A stretch of 64,000 nt of DNA, from NCBI RefSeq assembly GCF_003732225.1, contig NZ_MOBJ01000022.1:29222-93221 (forward strand), in the 5' to 3' direction. Position numbers and translations under genes: made by a program. The DNA is from Pseudomonas brassicacearum (lineage in GTDB: Bacteria > Pseudomonadota > Gammaproteobacteria > Pseudomonadales > Pseudomonadaceae). Below are positions 34,718 to 43,675 of this stretch, in pieces (position 1 is the first letter of the stretch; every line of letters starts with the position of its first letter). Below the pieces are notes generated by a model. It did not search any database, was not told where the DNA came from, and saw only the letters and a program-made list of their open reading frames with translations.

Positions 34718-34884
34718 TAATGCCGGTAAGTTAAGCGCAATACTGAACCTGTGGCGAGGGAGCTTGCTCCCGCTGGACTGCGCAGCAGTCCCCTTCTTTT
34801 GTGAAGAGAGGGGCCGCTTCGCGCCCCAGCGGGAGCAAGCTCCCTCGCCACAGGGAAGCGTCCATCCTTAACTTACGGGCATTA
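34718..34884. mobile_element. MITE-like element carrying a REPIN, inserted in a terminator
   Basis: 167 bp with 18-bp ends TAATGCCGGTAAGTTAAG (one mismatch between arms). It is flanked by 11-bp repeats CTCGCACGGGG (34707-34717) and CCCGCACGGGG (34885-34895), one mismatch. The outer flanks GAAGGCC/GGCCTTC form the arms of a terminator that the insert has opened. It contains a REPIN at 34750-34852. Same family as 11437-11641. Confidence 0.75.
34750..34852. repeat. REPIN (GGCGAGGGAGCTTGCTCCC type)
   Basis: Inverted arms starting TGTGGCGAGGGAGCTTGC, about 25 nt, with a spacer of about 50 bp that contains GGACTGCGCAGCAGTCC, itself a small palindrome. It lies inside the 34718-34884 element. Confidence 0.85.
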
Positions 34885-34900
34885 CCCGCACGGGGCCTTC

Positions 34901-34945
34901 TTAATGAGTCAGCGTCCCGGAGTCGGGCTGTTTGAATTCGTTCAT
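34901..34945 (-). CDS. Possible 14-residue peptide after bestrophin
   Basis: Reads MNEFKQPDSGTLTH then TAA. ATG 34945 has a near-ideal site, TGGAGGATACGC, 20 bp after the bestrophin stop, and the frame ends right before the terminator. It is hydrophilic, with no signal or membrane segment. A strong ribosome site before so short a frame suggests translation, but function and even reality are uncertain. Confidence 0.4.
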   Translation of the reverse strand: MNEFKQPDSGTLTH

Positions 34946-34965
34946 GCGTATCCTCCATTAATGAA

Positions 34966-35865
34966 TCAGTCCAGCACGAAGTCCACGGGCTGAAGTAGCG
35001 GAGGGAGTTCTGTCGCACCCAGGGCGTCAAGCACTTCACGCTCGATGGTGCGCACGATGGCATTGGTTGGAAGGTCGTTTTCATCGCGACCAAAGGGGTC
35101 TTCCAATTCGTCGCCAATGGCATCCAGGCCAAAAAACGTATAACTCACAATCGCGGTGAACACAGGCGTTAGCCAGCCCAGTGGCTCGGCCATCGCGAAG
35201 GGCAGCAAGATGCAAAATATGTAGATGGTCCTGTGTAGCAGGAGTGTGTAGGGGAACGGCAGAGGTGTGCTTTTGATTCGCTCGCAGGTCGTCTGCGTGG
35301 TTGTCAGATTGGTCAAGTGATTGGCCATCAGCGTGTAACGCCATTCGTTGATCTCACCGGATTCGGCGAGCGTTGAACACTGTTGGCCGACTTGACGCAG
35401 GATCCTTTCAGGAATGTTGGGTGTGTTGGCAGAGGGCAATTTGCTAAGCCAGGTACTCGCCGTACTGAGTTCGTCTTCTTTGCGAAGCTTGGCGTTAAGC
35501 GCATGGGCAAACCCGCAGAGGTCGAGCAATACCTTGCTGCGTTGCTGTTTGTCCTTGATGACCTGGGTTTCCCGGATCATCGAGCGCACATCCATCACCA
35601 TCGCACCGAGCGCCTTGCGCGCTTCATACCAACGGTCGTAGCAGGCGTTGTTACGAAAATTCATGAAGATTGAAAGTGATAACCCCAACAGCGTGAAGGG
35701 CGTGGCATTGACCTTTGAGAAGTACGCGGGATGGAGTGTTTCGACCAGGACAATAGCAGAGGCCAGGAGTGTCACCAGAAGGCTTCGCAGCGCGATACGC
35801 TTGGCAATCGAGCCTTTGAGTGAAATCAGCACATTGATCAGATTAGGTTTGGCTCTAACGATCAT
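34966..35865 (-). CDS. Bestrophin-family anion channel
   Basis: 299 residues. Family features: RSLLVTLLASAIVLVETLHP (helix 1), FTLLGLSLSIFMNFRNNACYDRWYEARKALGAMV, the diagnostic bestrophin stretch (NxxxYxRWWEAR-like), then a late helix pair around TIYIFCILLPFAM and FTAIVSYTFFGLDAIGDELEDPFG. Forms a pentameric inner-membrane anion channel. It lies 45 bp downstream of moaA on the same strand; a link to the respiratory locus is possible but not shown. Confidence 0.9.
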   Translation of the reverse strand: MIVRAKPNLINVLISLKGSIAKRIALRSLLVTLLASAIVLVETLHPAYFSKVNATPFTLLGLSLSIFMNFRNNACYDRWYEARKALGAMVMDVRSMIRETQVIKDKQQRSKVLLDLCGFAHALNAKLRKEDELSTASTWLSKLPSANTPNIPERILRQVGQQCSTLAESGEINEWRYTLMANHLTNLTTTQTTCERIKSTPLPFPYTLLLHRTIYIFCILLPFAMAEPLGWLTPVFTAIVSYTFFGLDAIGDELEDPFGRDENDLPTNAIVRTIEREVLDALGATELPPLLQPVDFVLD

Positions 35866-35909
35866 GGGAAACAGCCTTCTAGAAAGTAATGATCTGAAAA
35901 CGAGGCAGG

Positions 35910-36908
35910 CTATCCGCCGGTCATGTTCATGAAACGGACAATTTGCACGTCATCATTGAGTTCAAAGTTGTGCCGGTACGGCTTGATTTTCATCGCCTCG
36001 ATGATTGCCTTCTCCAGGCGCTCCGGCTCTCCTGGATAGCGGCGAAGCACTTCCTTCAGGTCGACGGAATGCTCATTGCCCAGACACAACAGGAGTCGGC
36101 CTTCGACGGTCAACCGAACACGATTGCAGGTAGCGCAAAAATTGTGGCTGTGGGGCGAGATGAACCCCAGGCGGATATGCGGCGCCTGGGCCAGGCGCCA
36201 ATAGCGCGAAGGTCCTTGGGTCGATTCCGCGGAGTCGATGAGGGTGTAGCGTTCAGCAATCCGCTCGCGCACCTGCGCGCTTGAAAAGAACGCCCCGGCA
36301 CGGCTGTGCTCGCTGATCACACCCAGTGGCATCTCTTCAATGAAGGAAATGTCCAGTCCACGATCGATCGCAAAACCAACGAGATCGTTTATCTCGTGAT
36401 CGTTGCGGCCTTTCATGACGACGCAGTTGAGTTTGGTGTGTTGAAAGCCCGCCGCATTCGCTGCGTCAATGCCGGCGATGACTGCAGCCAGATCACCTGT
36501 GCGAGTCAGTTCGCGGAAACGATCGGCGTCCAGGCTGTCGAGGCTGATATTAAGGCGCTTGAGCCCCGCATCGAATAACGGTGCCGCGAGCTTGCCCAGC
36601 TGTGAACCGTTGGTGGTCATGCACAGCTCACGGAGTCCCGGCAACGCTGCAATGCGTTTACAGAGTTCTACAACGCCGGGGCGAATCAACGGTTCGCCAC
36701 CGGTCAGGCGGATTTTTCGAGTGCCCAGCGCCACAAAGCTTTCAGCTAATTGATAGATCTCTTCCAGCGTTAATACGAGCTGTCGCGGCAAGAACTTCAT
36801 GTCCTCGGCCATGCAATAGACACAGCGGAAATCGCACCGGTCGGTCACAGACATTCTGAGATAGTCGACCCGCCGAGAAAAATTATCCATCAACATTCGA
36901 TCTGACAT
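35910..36908 (-). CDS. moaA: GTP 3',8-cyclase MoaA
   Basis: 332 residues from ATG 36908 (GGAGG 5 bases upstream; a start at 36944 lacks one). Radical SAM motif C25xxxC29xxC32 in DRCDFRCVYCM, GGEP-type LTGGEPL for SAM, second cluster cysteines in NFCATCNRVRLT and LLLCLG, and the C-terminal Gly-Gly needed for activation. It converts GTP to 3',8-cyclo-GTP, the first step of molybdopterin synthesis. Divergent from the FdhF/YdeP-type oxidoreductase, which needs the cofactor. Probably a second, locus-specific moaA. Confidence 0.92.
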   Translation of the reverse strand: MSDRMLMDNFSRRVDYLRMSVTDRCDFRCVYCMAEDMKFLPRQLVLTLEEIYQLAESFVALGTRKIRLTGGEPLIRPGVVELCKRIAALPGLRELCMTTNGSQLGKLAAPLFDAGLKRLNISLDSLDADRFRELTRTGDLAAVIAGIDAANAAGFQHTKLNCVVMKGRNDHEINDLVGFAIDRGLDISFIEEMPLGVISEHSRAGAFFSSAQVRERIAERYTLIDSAESTQGPSRYWRLAQAPHIRLGFISPHSHNFCATCNRVRLTVEGRLLLCLGNEHSVDLKEVLRRYPGEPERLEKAIIEAMKIKPYRHNFELNDDVQIVRFMNMTGG

Positions 36909-37345
36909 CTCAACCTCCATCAGCGGTCCAGGTACATCAGCCATGGCGCTGGTTTTGCAAAGCCACTGCTATATAGGGCCTTGTTGAGCCAAGACTAAGG
37001 TCATTTAAAGTGGCGGTCTAATCACTATTAACAACCGATTGATCGATGGAATCTATTGAGCGGAAAGTGGCTCGGATTAATGTTGTCTTGAATTTGTAAT
37101 TGATTGATTTTTAGTGATTATTTTCTTGATAGAGCCTTTCGATGATCTGGTCATTATTTGCAATTAGACAGGCATGTAATGCGCGGAATAGTCTGGGTTC
37201 GTATCCCTGAATTGGGCCCGTGAAGTGATTAAGTGCGAATAACCCGCCGCTAAATTAAGGCGCCTTTTTACAGGCGCATAAAAACAGCCATTAACAATGA
37301 CCTGACATTGGGTTGACGCCTACGTGCACGTCGTGGAGAAGTATC
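36909..37345. other. Divergent promoter region, moaA / FdhF-YdeP-type gene
   Basis: 437 bp, AT-rich, no gene. It contains GTCTAATCACTATTAA near 37017 (compare 33783), a hairpin GCGCCT-TTTTAC-AGGCGC near 37260-37277, and a palindrome ACGTGCACGT at about 37322-37331 just before the ribosome site TCGTGGAG. It must hold promoters for both genes; no Anr/FNR consensus was found. Confidence 0.45.
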
Positions 37346-39670
37346 ATGAGCGAAGTTGAACGTTATAAACCGTATAAGGGGGCGGCCGCTGGCTGGGGCG
37401 CGCTGATTGCTGTTACCAAAAACTGGTTGGGCAGCGAAAACGCGTTCAAGAACATTCGGGCCATGCTCAAGACCAACCAGAACGGCGGCTTCGACTGCCC
37501 GGGCTGTGCGTGGGGCGAGTCGCCGGAAAGTGGCATGGTCAAGTTCTGCGAGAACGGCGCCAAAGCGGTCAACTGGGAAGCCACCGGCCGTCTGGTCAAC
37601 CCTGCGTTTTTCAACAAATACACGGTGTCGTCGCTGGCGGCGCAAAGTGACTATTGGCTTGAATACCAAGGGCGCCTGACGCACCCCATGCGCTATGACG
37701 CCTCCGCTGATCGTTACGTCGAAACCAGCTGGGACGATGCTTTTGCCTTGATCGCCAAACACCTGAAAGGGCTGACGTCGCCTGATCAGGCCGAGTTCTA
37801 CACGTCCGGCCGGGCCAGCAACGAAGCGGCTTACCTCTATCAGCTATTCGTTCGCGCCTACGGCACCAACAACTTCCCTGACTGTTCGAACATGTGCCAT
37901 GAGGCGAGCGGCCTGGGCATGGATGACAGCGTCGGCGTGGGTAAAGGCACGGTGACGTTCGATGACCTGGAGGAAGCCGACGCGATTTTTGTCATCGGCC
38001 AGAACCCGGGCACCAATCACCCGCGGATGCTTGAGCCACTGCGCGAAGCGGTGAAACGTGGCGCGCAGGTGATCTGTTTCAATCCACTGAAAGAGCGGGG
38101 TCTGGAACGTTTCCAGCATCCGCAACATCCGCTGGAAATGCTCACCAACGGCTCCGAACCGACCTCGTCGGCGTACTTTCGTCCGGCATTGGGCGGTGAC
38201 ATGGCGGCGATGCGCGGCATCGCCAAGTTTCTGTTGCAGTGGGAGCGTGAGGCGCTCGCGAACAACAGCGAGGCGGTGTTCGACCGTGCGTTCATCGCCG
38301 AGCACACCTCGGGCCTGGAAACCTACCTTGCCGAAGTCGACGCCACGACCTGGGAGCACATCGTCGAACAGTCCGGCCTGACCCTGGCGGACATCGAACT
38401 GGCGGCGCGCATGTACCGCAGAGCCACGCGGGTCATCATGTGTTGGGCGATGGGGGTGACCCAGCACACTCACTCGGTGGTGACTGTGCAGGAGATCATC
38501 AACGTGCAGTTGTTGCGTGGCAATATCGGTCGCCCAGGTGCAGGGCTGTCGCCGGTGCGCGGGCATAGTAACGTGCAAGGCGACCGCACCATGGGCATCA
38601 ATGAACTGGCACCGCCTGAGTTTATGGACGCGCTGGAAGCACGCTTTGCCTTCAAGGCTCCGCGCCGACACGGTCATAACACGGTGATGGCGATTGCGGC
38701 GATGGAAGAGGGGCGCTCGAAAGTCTTCATCGGCCTGGGCGGCAACTTTGCCCAGGCAACCCCCGACAGCCCGCGCACTCATGACGCACTGCGCAACTGC
38801 GACCTCACGGTACACATCGCCACCAAGCTCAATCGCAGCCATTTGGTCACCGGCCGTGAGGCGTTGATTTTGCCGTGTCTGGGGCGCACCGATATCGACA
38901 TTCAAGAGGAAGGTCCGCAAGGCGTGACGGTGGAAGACACCTTCAGCATGGTGCACATTTCCCACGGCCAGCTGAAACCCAAGTCTGCGTTGATGCGTTC
39001 AGAGCCGGCGATCATTGCCGGGATTGCCAACGCAACCTTGGGCAAACACCCCATTGACTGGCTCTGGGCGGTCGCCGATTACAGTCGCATCCGTGACCTG
39101 ATTGCCGACACCATTCCCGGCTTCGAGGATTTCAATAAAAAACTGCTGCACCCCGGTGGCTTTCACCTGGGTAACGATGCCGCCAAACGCATCTGGAATA
39201 CGGCTACTGGCAAGGCGCAGTTTGCCCCCAGCGAATTGCCGGAACACCTGGTCAGCGAAGGCGTGCGCAACCTCGACGTGAAGCCGGATCTGATCCTGCA
39301 AACCATGCGCTCCCACGATCAGTACAACACCACCTTGTACGGACTGGATGATCGTTATCGCGGCGTCTACGGCATGCGCGATGTGGTGTTCGTCAACGAG
39401 CAGGACATTCGCAAACTGGGTTACGAGCCGGGGCAAAAGGTCGACATGATCTCGCTGTGGGGCGATGGTCGTGAGCGTCGAGTGAGCGGTTTTACCTTGA
39501 TCGCCTACGACATTCCGCCCGGTCAGGCCGCCGCCTATTACCCGGAAACCAACCCGCTGGTGCCGCTGGAAAGCTACGGCGACCGGACGTTCACGCCGAC
39601 CTCGAAGTTCATCGCGATTCGCCTTGAACAGGCACAGGCCAGCAACCTGATCCAGTCCTTCGGCGCTTGA
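37346..39670 (+). CDS. FdhF/YdeP-type molybdopterin oxidoreductase
   Basis: 774 residues from ATG 37346 (GTGGAG upstream). The N-terminal CPGCAWGE (51-58) replaces a full 4Fe-4S ligand set: only two Cys are visible, as in YdeP-like members. CSNMCHEASGLGM gives the presumed Mo-ligand Cys. NPGTNHPRMLEPLREA and QGDRTMGINE are further family features; C-terminal dinucleotide-binding domain at about 640-774. Relatives include E. coli YdeP (acid resistance) and FdhF-like enzymes; whether it oxidises formate is not known. It is followed by the CioAB-type oxidase, suggesting that electrons end on oxygen. Confidence 0.85.
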   Translation: MSEVERYKPYKGAAAGWGALIAVTKNWLGSENAFKNIRAMLKTNQNGGFDCPGCAWGESPESGMVKFCENGAKAVNWEATGRLVNPAFFNKYTVSSLAAQSDYWLEYQGRLTHPMRYDASADRYVETSWDDAFALIAKHLKGLTSPDQAEFYTSGRASNEAAYLYQLFVRAYGTNNFPDCSNMCHEASGLGMDDSVGVGKGTVTFDDLEEADAIFVIGQNPGTNHPRMLEPLREAVKRGAQVICFNPLKERGLERFQHPQHPLEMLTNGSEPTSSAYFRPALGGDMAAMRGIAKFLLQWEREALANNSEAVFDRAFIAEHTSGLETYLAEVDATTWEHIVEQSGLTLADIELAARMYRRATRVIMCWAMGVTQHTHSVVTVQEIINVQLLRGNIGRPGAGLSPVRGHSNVQGDRTMGINELAPPEFMDALEARFAFKAPRRHGHNTVMAIAAMEEGRSKVFIGLGGNFAQATPDSPRTHDALRNCDLTVHIATKLNRSHLVTGREALILPCLGRTDIDIQEEGPQGVTVEDTFSMVHISHGQLKPKSALMRSEPAIIAGIANATLGKHPIDWLWAVADYSRIRDLIADTIPGFEDFNKKLLHPGGFHLGNDAAKRIWNTATGKAQFAPSELPEHLVSEGVRNLDVKPDLILQTMRSHDQYNTTLYGLDDRYRGVYGMRDVVFVNEQDIRKLGYEPGQKVDMISLWGDGRERRVSGFTLIAYDIPPGQAAAYYPETNPLVPLESYGDRTFTPTSKFIAIRLEQAQASNLIQSFGA

Positions 39671-39801
39671 GTCTGGCCGGGGTGGCGTGATGGCCGCCCC
39701 AGCCTCACCAGATCATTGGAAATCTGTTCGCCGCGAGCCGTGAGGCTCACGGCGGCCGGGCTTTGTATGCGCGCGCATCGAGCCACTATGAGGGTATCGT
39801 C

Positions 39802-41223
39802 ATGTTAAATCTGGAGGCGCTCGACCTGGCGCGAATTCAATTCGCGTTTACGGTCTCGTTTCACATCATATTTCCCGCCATCACCATCGGGCTTGCGAGT
39901 TTCCTGGCGGTCCTCGAAGGTCTTTGGCTGAAAAGCAACAACCCGGTTTACAAGGACCTGTATCACTTCTGGTCGAAAATCTTTGCGGTCAACTTCGGTA
40001 TGGGAGTGGTTTCCGGGCTGGTCATGGCTTACGAGTTCGGCACCAACTGGAGCCGCTTCTCTGACTTCGCCGGGAGCATTACCGGGCCATTGCTCACCTA
40101 TGAGGTGCTGACGGCGTTTTTCCTCGAGGCCGGCTTCCTCGGGGTGATGTTGTTCGGTTGGAACCGGGTAGGGCGAGGGCTGCACTTCTTTGCCACGGTA
40201 ATGGTCGCCATCGGTACGTTGATCTCGACCTTCTGGATTCTGGCCTCCAACAGCTGGATGCAGACGCCACAGGGTTTCTCGATCGTGGATGGCCGGATCA
40301 TGCCGATGGACTGGTTGGCCATCGTCTTCAACCCGTCGTTCCCTTTCCGACTGGCGCACATGGCCATCGCTGCGTTTGTGGCCACGGCGTTCTTTGTCGG
40401 GGCTTCCGCGGCCTGGCATTTGCTGCGTAAAAATGACACGCCTCACGTGCGCAAAATGCTCTCGATGGCGTTGTGGATGGCGTTGATCGTGGCGCCGATC
40501 CAGGCCGTGGTCGGTGATGCCCATGGTCTGAATACCCTGGAACATCAACCGGCAAAAATTGCCGCCATGGAAGGACACTGGGAAAACGTCGGTAACGAGC
40601 CGACGCCGCTGGCGCTGTTCGGTATCCCGGACATGGCGGCCGAGAAGACCCGTTATGCGCTGGAAATCCCTTACCTGGGCAGCCTCATCCTGACTCACAG
40701 CCTGGATAAACAGATCCCGGCGCTCAAGAGTTTCGCTAAAGAGGACCGTCCCAACGCGACCATCATTTTCTTCAGCTTCCGGATCATGGCCGGGCTTGGA
40801 ATGTTGATGATCCTCACCGGTTTGCTGGGTCTTGCCTTACGCCGTAATGGCGCGCTGTACCGCAATCGGCTGTTCCTGCGCCTGGTGCTGTTCATGGGCC
40901 CGACCGGACTGATCGCGATGCTGGCGGGCTGGATCACCACCGAGGTCGGCCGTCAGCCGTGGGTCGTGTACGGCCTTCTGCGAACCGCCGATGCGGCGTC
41001 CAATCACACGGTCACGCAGCTGAGCATTTCGCTGGCGTTGTTTGTGTTGATCTACTTTTCGGTGTTCGCGGTGGGCATCGGTTACATGATGAAGCTGGTA
41101 CGCAAAGGTCCCCAGCCGCATCACGAGCATCCGCCTCAGGGCGGTCCCGGTCAGGAGCGTACGCCACGCCGCCCCCTGTCCGCCGTCGCCGAGACGTTCG
41201 CGTCCGGCGATCACGTCAACTGA
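39802..41223 (+). CDS. cioA: Cyanide-insensitive cytochrome bd-type quinol oxidase subunit I
   Basis: 473 residues from ATG 39802. Heme ligand His21 in FTVSFHIIFP, the quinol site motif GWITTEVGRQPWVVYG (GWxxxExGRQPW), and a short Q-loop typical of the CIO branch. About nine membrane helices. With the next genes it forms a quinol:O2 oxidoreductase. Unlike most cio operons it directly follows a molybdoenzyme gene, by 131 bp that contain a GCCGTGAG/CTCACGGC hairpin. Confidence 0.9.
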   Translation: MLNLEALDLARIQFAFTVSFHIIFPAITIGLASFLAVLEGLWLKSNNPVYKDLYHFWSKIFAVNFGMGVVSGLVMAYEFGTNWSRFSDFAGSITGPLLTYEVLTAFFLEAGFLGVMLFGWNRVGRGLHFFATVMVAIGTLISTFWILASNSWMQTPQGFSIVDGRIMPMDWLAIVFNPSFPFRLAHMAIAAFVATAFFVGASAAWHLLRKNDTPHVRKMLSMALWMALIVAPIQAVVGDAHGLNTLEHQPAKIAAMEGHWENVGNEPTPLALFGIPDMAAEKTRYALEIPYLGSLILTHSLDKQIPALKSFAKEDRPNATIIFFSFRIMAGLGMLMILTGLLGLALRRNGALYRNRLFLRLVLFMGPTGLIAMLAGWITTEVGRQPWVVYGLLRTADAASNHTVTQLSISLALFVLIYFSVFAVGIGYMMKLVRKGPQPHHEHPPQGGPGQERTPRRPLSAVAETFASGDHVN

Positions 41224-41238
41224 GCAAGGGGATTGATC

Positions 41239-42255
41239 ATGGGCATTCAAGGTATAGATCTGTCGTTGATCTGGGGCGTCATCATTGCCTTTGGGGTAAT
41301 GATGTACGTGATCATGGACGGCTTCGATCTGGGATTGGGCATCCTGTTCCCGCTCATCCCGGATAGGCAGGAACGCGATGTGATGATGAACACCGTCGCG
41401 CCGGTCTGGGACGGTAACGAAACCTGGCTGATACTCGGTGGGGCGGCACTTTACGGTGCGTTTCCCTTGGCTTACTCGGTGATTCTGGAGGCGTTGTATC
41501 TGCCACTGATTTTCATGCTGGCCGGGTTGATATTTCGTGGCGTGGCGTTTGAGTTCCGGTTCAAGGCCAGTCCTGAAAAACGCCATATCTGGGATATGGC
41601 CTTTATCGGCGGCTCACTCCTGGCAACGTTTTGCCAAGGCATCGTGATTGGCGCCTATATCGCTGGCATTCCAGTGGTCAATCGTCAGTTTGCAGGCGGC
41701 ACCCTGGACTGGCTGTCAGCCTTTCCATTGTTCTGCGGTTTTGGGCTGATCGTTGCCTACGCGTTGCTCGGCAGTACCTGGTTGCTGGTCAAGACCGAAG
41801 GCATGCTTGAATCACGCATGCGACACTACACTCGGCCGCTGGCGTTCACCCTCACGGCGGTCGTGGCGGTGCTCTGTGTGTGGACACCATTGTTGCATCC
41901 CGAGATTGCGACTCGCTGGTTCACGCACGCGCATATCGTGGTCTTTGGCGGGTTGTTGATCCTTGGGGTGCTGGCGCTATTCGGGCTGCTTGGGACGCTA
42001 CGCCAATATCACTCTCACTGGCCATTCGTGTTCACGTTGGCGCTGGTATTTCTGGGGTATATCGGTCTGGCCTTCAGTATCTGGCCGAATATCGTACCGC
42101 CCTCCATCAGTTTGTGGGATGCCGCATCGCCACCTTCAAGCCAGCTATTCATCTTGATCGGCACGTTGTTCATTCTGCCAATAATTCTGATGTACACCTG
42201 CTGGAGCTACTACGTGTTCCGCGGAAAAGTGAGGATCGGCGATGGCTACCATTGA
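41239..42255 (+). CDS. cioB: Cytochrome bd-type quinol oxidase subunit II
   Basis: 338 residues from ATG 41239. DLSLIWGVIIAFGVMMYVIMDGFDLGLGILFP is the standard first helix with the WDGNE-type APVWDGNETWLILGG after it. Eight or nine membrane helices. It overlaps the DUF2474 gene by 14 bp, so the small subunit is co-translated. Confidence 0.92.
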   Translation: MGIQGIDLSLIWGVIIAFGVMMYVIMDGFDLGLGILFPLIPDRQERDVMMNTVAPVWDGNETWLILGGAALYGAFPLAYSVILEALYLPLIFMLAGLIFRGVAFEFRFKASPEKRHIWDMAFIGGSLLATFCQGIVIGAYIAGIPVVNRQFAGGTLDWLSAFPLFCGFGLIVAYALLGSTWLLVKTEGMLESRMRHYTRPLAFTLTAVVAVLCVWTPLLHPEIATRWFTHAHIVVFGGLLILGVLALFGLLGTLRQYHSHWPFVFTLALVFLGYIGLAFSIWPNIVPPSISLWDAASPPSSQLFILIGTLFILPIILMYTCWSYYVFRGKVRIGDGYH

Positions 42256-42427
42256 CAGTAGAAACGCTCGGGCCAGTGAAGAGTCGGTTACGCAAAACCA
42301 ATCCTCCCCTTGGTATCGACGGGTGCTTTGGTTGATCGCTATCTGGTTCGGCAGTGTGATTGCACTGGGGGCAGTGGCGAGCTTTTTCCGGCTGATGATG
42401 CATATGGCCGGAATGACCACTCATTGA
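42242..42427 (+). CDS. DUF2474 small subunit of the bd-type oxidase
   Basis: 61 residues: a hydrophilic start, then SSPWYRRVLWLIAIWFGSVIALGAV, one membrane helix with the WYRRxLWL motif of DUF2474. Such proteins correspond in place and size to CydX. The start at 42242 overlaps cioB; it ends 20 bp before a strong terminator. Confidence 0.85.
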   Translation: MATIDSRNARASEESVTQNQSSPWYRRVLWLIAIWFGSVIALGAVASFFRLMMHMAGMTTH

Positions 42428-42446
42428 TGGCTGATTTCAGATGATG

Positions 42447-42483
42447 AAGGCCCGGCGCGATCTTTCGCACCGGGCCTTTTTTT
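42447..42483. terminator. Bidirectional rho-independent terminator
   Basis: AAGGCCCGG...CCGGGCCTT stem (with partial inner pairing CGCGA/TCGC) followed by TTTTTTT, between the bd oxidase operon and the converging DyP peroxidase gene. Confidence 0.9.
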
Positions 42484-42494
42484 GTACCAATGGC

Positions 42495-43454
42495 TTAAGG
42501 CTTGCGATCAGCAAGCTCTTCGAGCAGGTCGGCTGAAGGAACGAAGAACAAGCCTCCGGTGACCGCCGTGCTGAAATCAAGCAGTCGGTCATAGTTGCCC
42601 GCGGGTCTGCCGACAAACATATTCTCGAGCATCTGCTCGATCGGTTCTGGCGAACGCGCATAGCCGATGAAGTACGTACCAAACTCGCCTGCGCCTGGCC
42701 GACCGAATGGCATGTTATCGCGCAGGATTTTCACCTCTTGTCCGTCCTTGGTGATGGTCGTCAAGGAACTGTGCGAACAGCTCGGCTTGACCGAATCATC
42801 GAGTTCGATATCGGAGAGTTTTTTGCGTCCGATAATGCGCTCCTGAGCCTCGACGGATAACTCGTTCCACGCGTCCATCTTGTGCAGGTATTTCTGTACC
42901 AGCACATAGCTGCCCCCACTAAACGACGGGTCTTCATCACCAATGATCGTGAAGTCGACCGCATGGCGCCCGACCGGGTTTTCGGTGCCGTCAACAAAGC
43001 CGACCATGCTGCGCATGTCGAAATAACGGAAGCCCTGAACTTCATCAACGACCGAGATCGCATCGCCAAGCGCTGAGAGCAATTGCGTCGCCAATTCGAA
43101 ACACAGGTCCATCTGATCCGCACGAATGTGCAGCAAAATGTCGCCAGGCGTTGCAACCGCCCGACGCCCCTCTGTACCGAACTCGCGAAACGCGTGCAAT
43201 GAGGCAGGACGCGGGCTGCCGAACAAGGTATCCCAGGCACTGGAACCAAAGCCGCATACGCACGACAAATTACCCGAGGGGACACGCTTGCCGACCGAGC
43301 GCGTGAGGGCCGCGACGTCTGCGCACCAGTCCCTTACAGCAGATTCACCACCAGGTTTGAGCGTTGCCACGATGAAAATCGCGCTGCTGGTAATGGGGCT
43401 ACAGACGGATTGAGGATCAGGAGTTTGATTATCCATAGGCATGAGTTTTGTCAT
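42495..43454 (-). CDS. Dye-decolorizing peroxidase (DyP type)
   Basis: 319 residues from ATG 43454; a frame from 43520 has no ribosome site. The diagnostic GFVDGTEN (Asp155 as distal acid) is present, and KPSCSHSSLTT holds the probable heme-ligand His. It has no signal peptide, so it is cytoplasmic or encapsulated; no encapsulin gene is adjacent. It uses H2O2 to oxidise a substrate. Divergent from the malonate operon with 221 bp between. Confidence 0.88.
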   Translation of the reverse strand: MTKLMPMDNQTPDPQSVCSPITSSAIFIVATLKPGGESAVRDWCADVAALTRSVGKRVPSGNLSCVCGFGSSAWDTLFGSPRPASLHAFREFGTEGRRAVATPGDILLHIRADQMDLCFELATQLLSALGDAISVVDEVQGFRYFDMRSMVGFVDGTENPVGRHAVDFTIIGDEDPSFSGGSYVLVQKYLHKMDAWNELSVEAQERIIGRKKLSDIELDDSVKPSCSHSSLTTITKDGQEVKILRDNMPFGRPGAGEFGTYFIGYARSPEPIEQMLENMFVGRPAGNYDRLLDFSTAVTGGLFFVPSADLLEELADRKP

Positions 43455-43628
43455 TGATAATTCCACAAGCGGCGGAACAGGAGTGAAAGACAGTAGCAGG
43501 TAATGGTTTCGAGGCAGCAATCGAAGCGGACATGCAAGCCATGCGGCGTACCTCGCTCATCGTCGTTTTCGGAGAAAACATTACCCTGAGCGTAACGGTT
43601 CACCGCTCATCTTGATTGATGCCTCTAG

Positions 43629-43643
43629 CATTAGCTCCTAATG
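43629..43643. promoter_or_regulatory. Palindrome, candidate MdcR operator
   Basis: CATTAG-CTC-CTAATG, perfect 6-bp dyad, 33 bp before mdcA. It is placed where a LysR regulator could act; not proven. Confidence 0.35.
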
Positions 43644-43645
43644 TA

Positions 43646-43671
43646 ACTCCACGAAAGCGAACCCGTGGAGT
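43646..43671 (+). promoter_or_regulatory. Hairpin covering the mdcA ribosome site
   Basis: ACTCCACG pairs with CGTGGAGT (8 bp, 10-nt loop). The second arm contains the mdcA Shine-Dalgarno GTGGAG, with ATG at 43676, so the hairpin could limit translation of the whole operon. Confidence 0.45.
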
Positions 43672-43675
43672 GAGC

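Noticed and set aside
36909..37345. Search for Anr/FNR or sigma-54 sites in the respiratory locus
   Set aside because: No TTGAT-N4-ATCAA and no -24/-12 element could be found by eye in the divergent regions.
37346..39670. Naming the molybdoenzyme a formate dehydrogenase
   Set aside because: The family also contains YdeP-type proteins with other roles; the N-terminal cluster ligands are incomplete and no substrate evidence is present.
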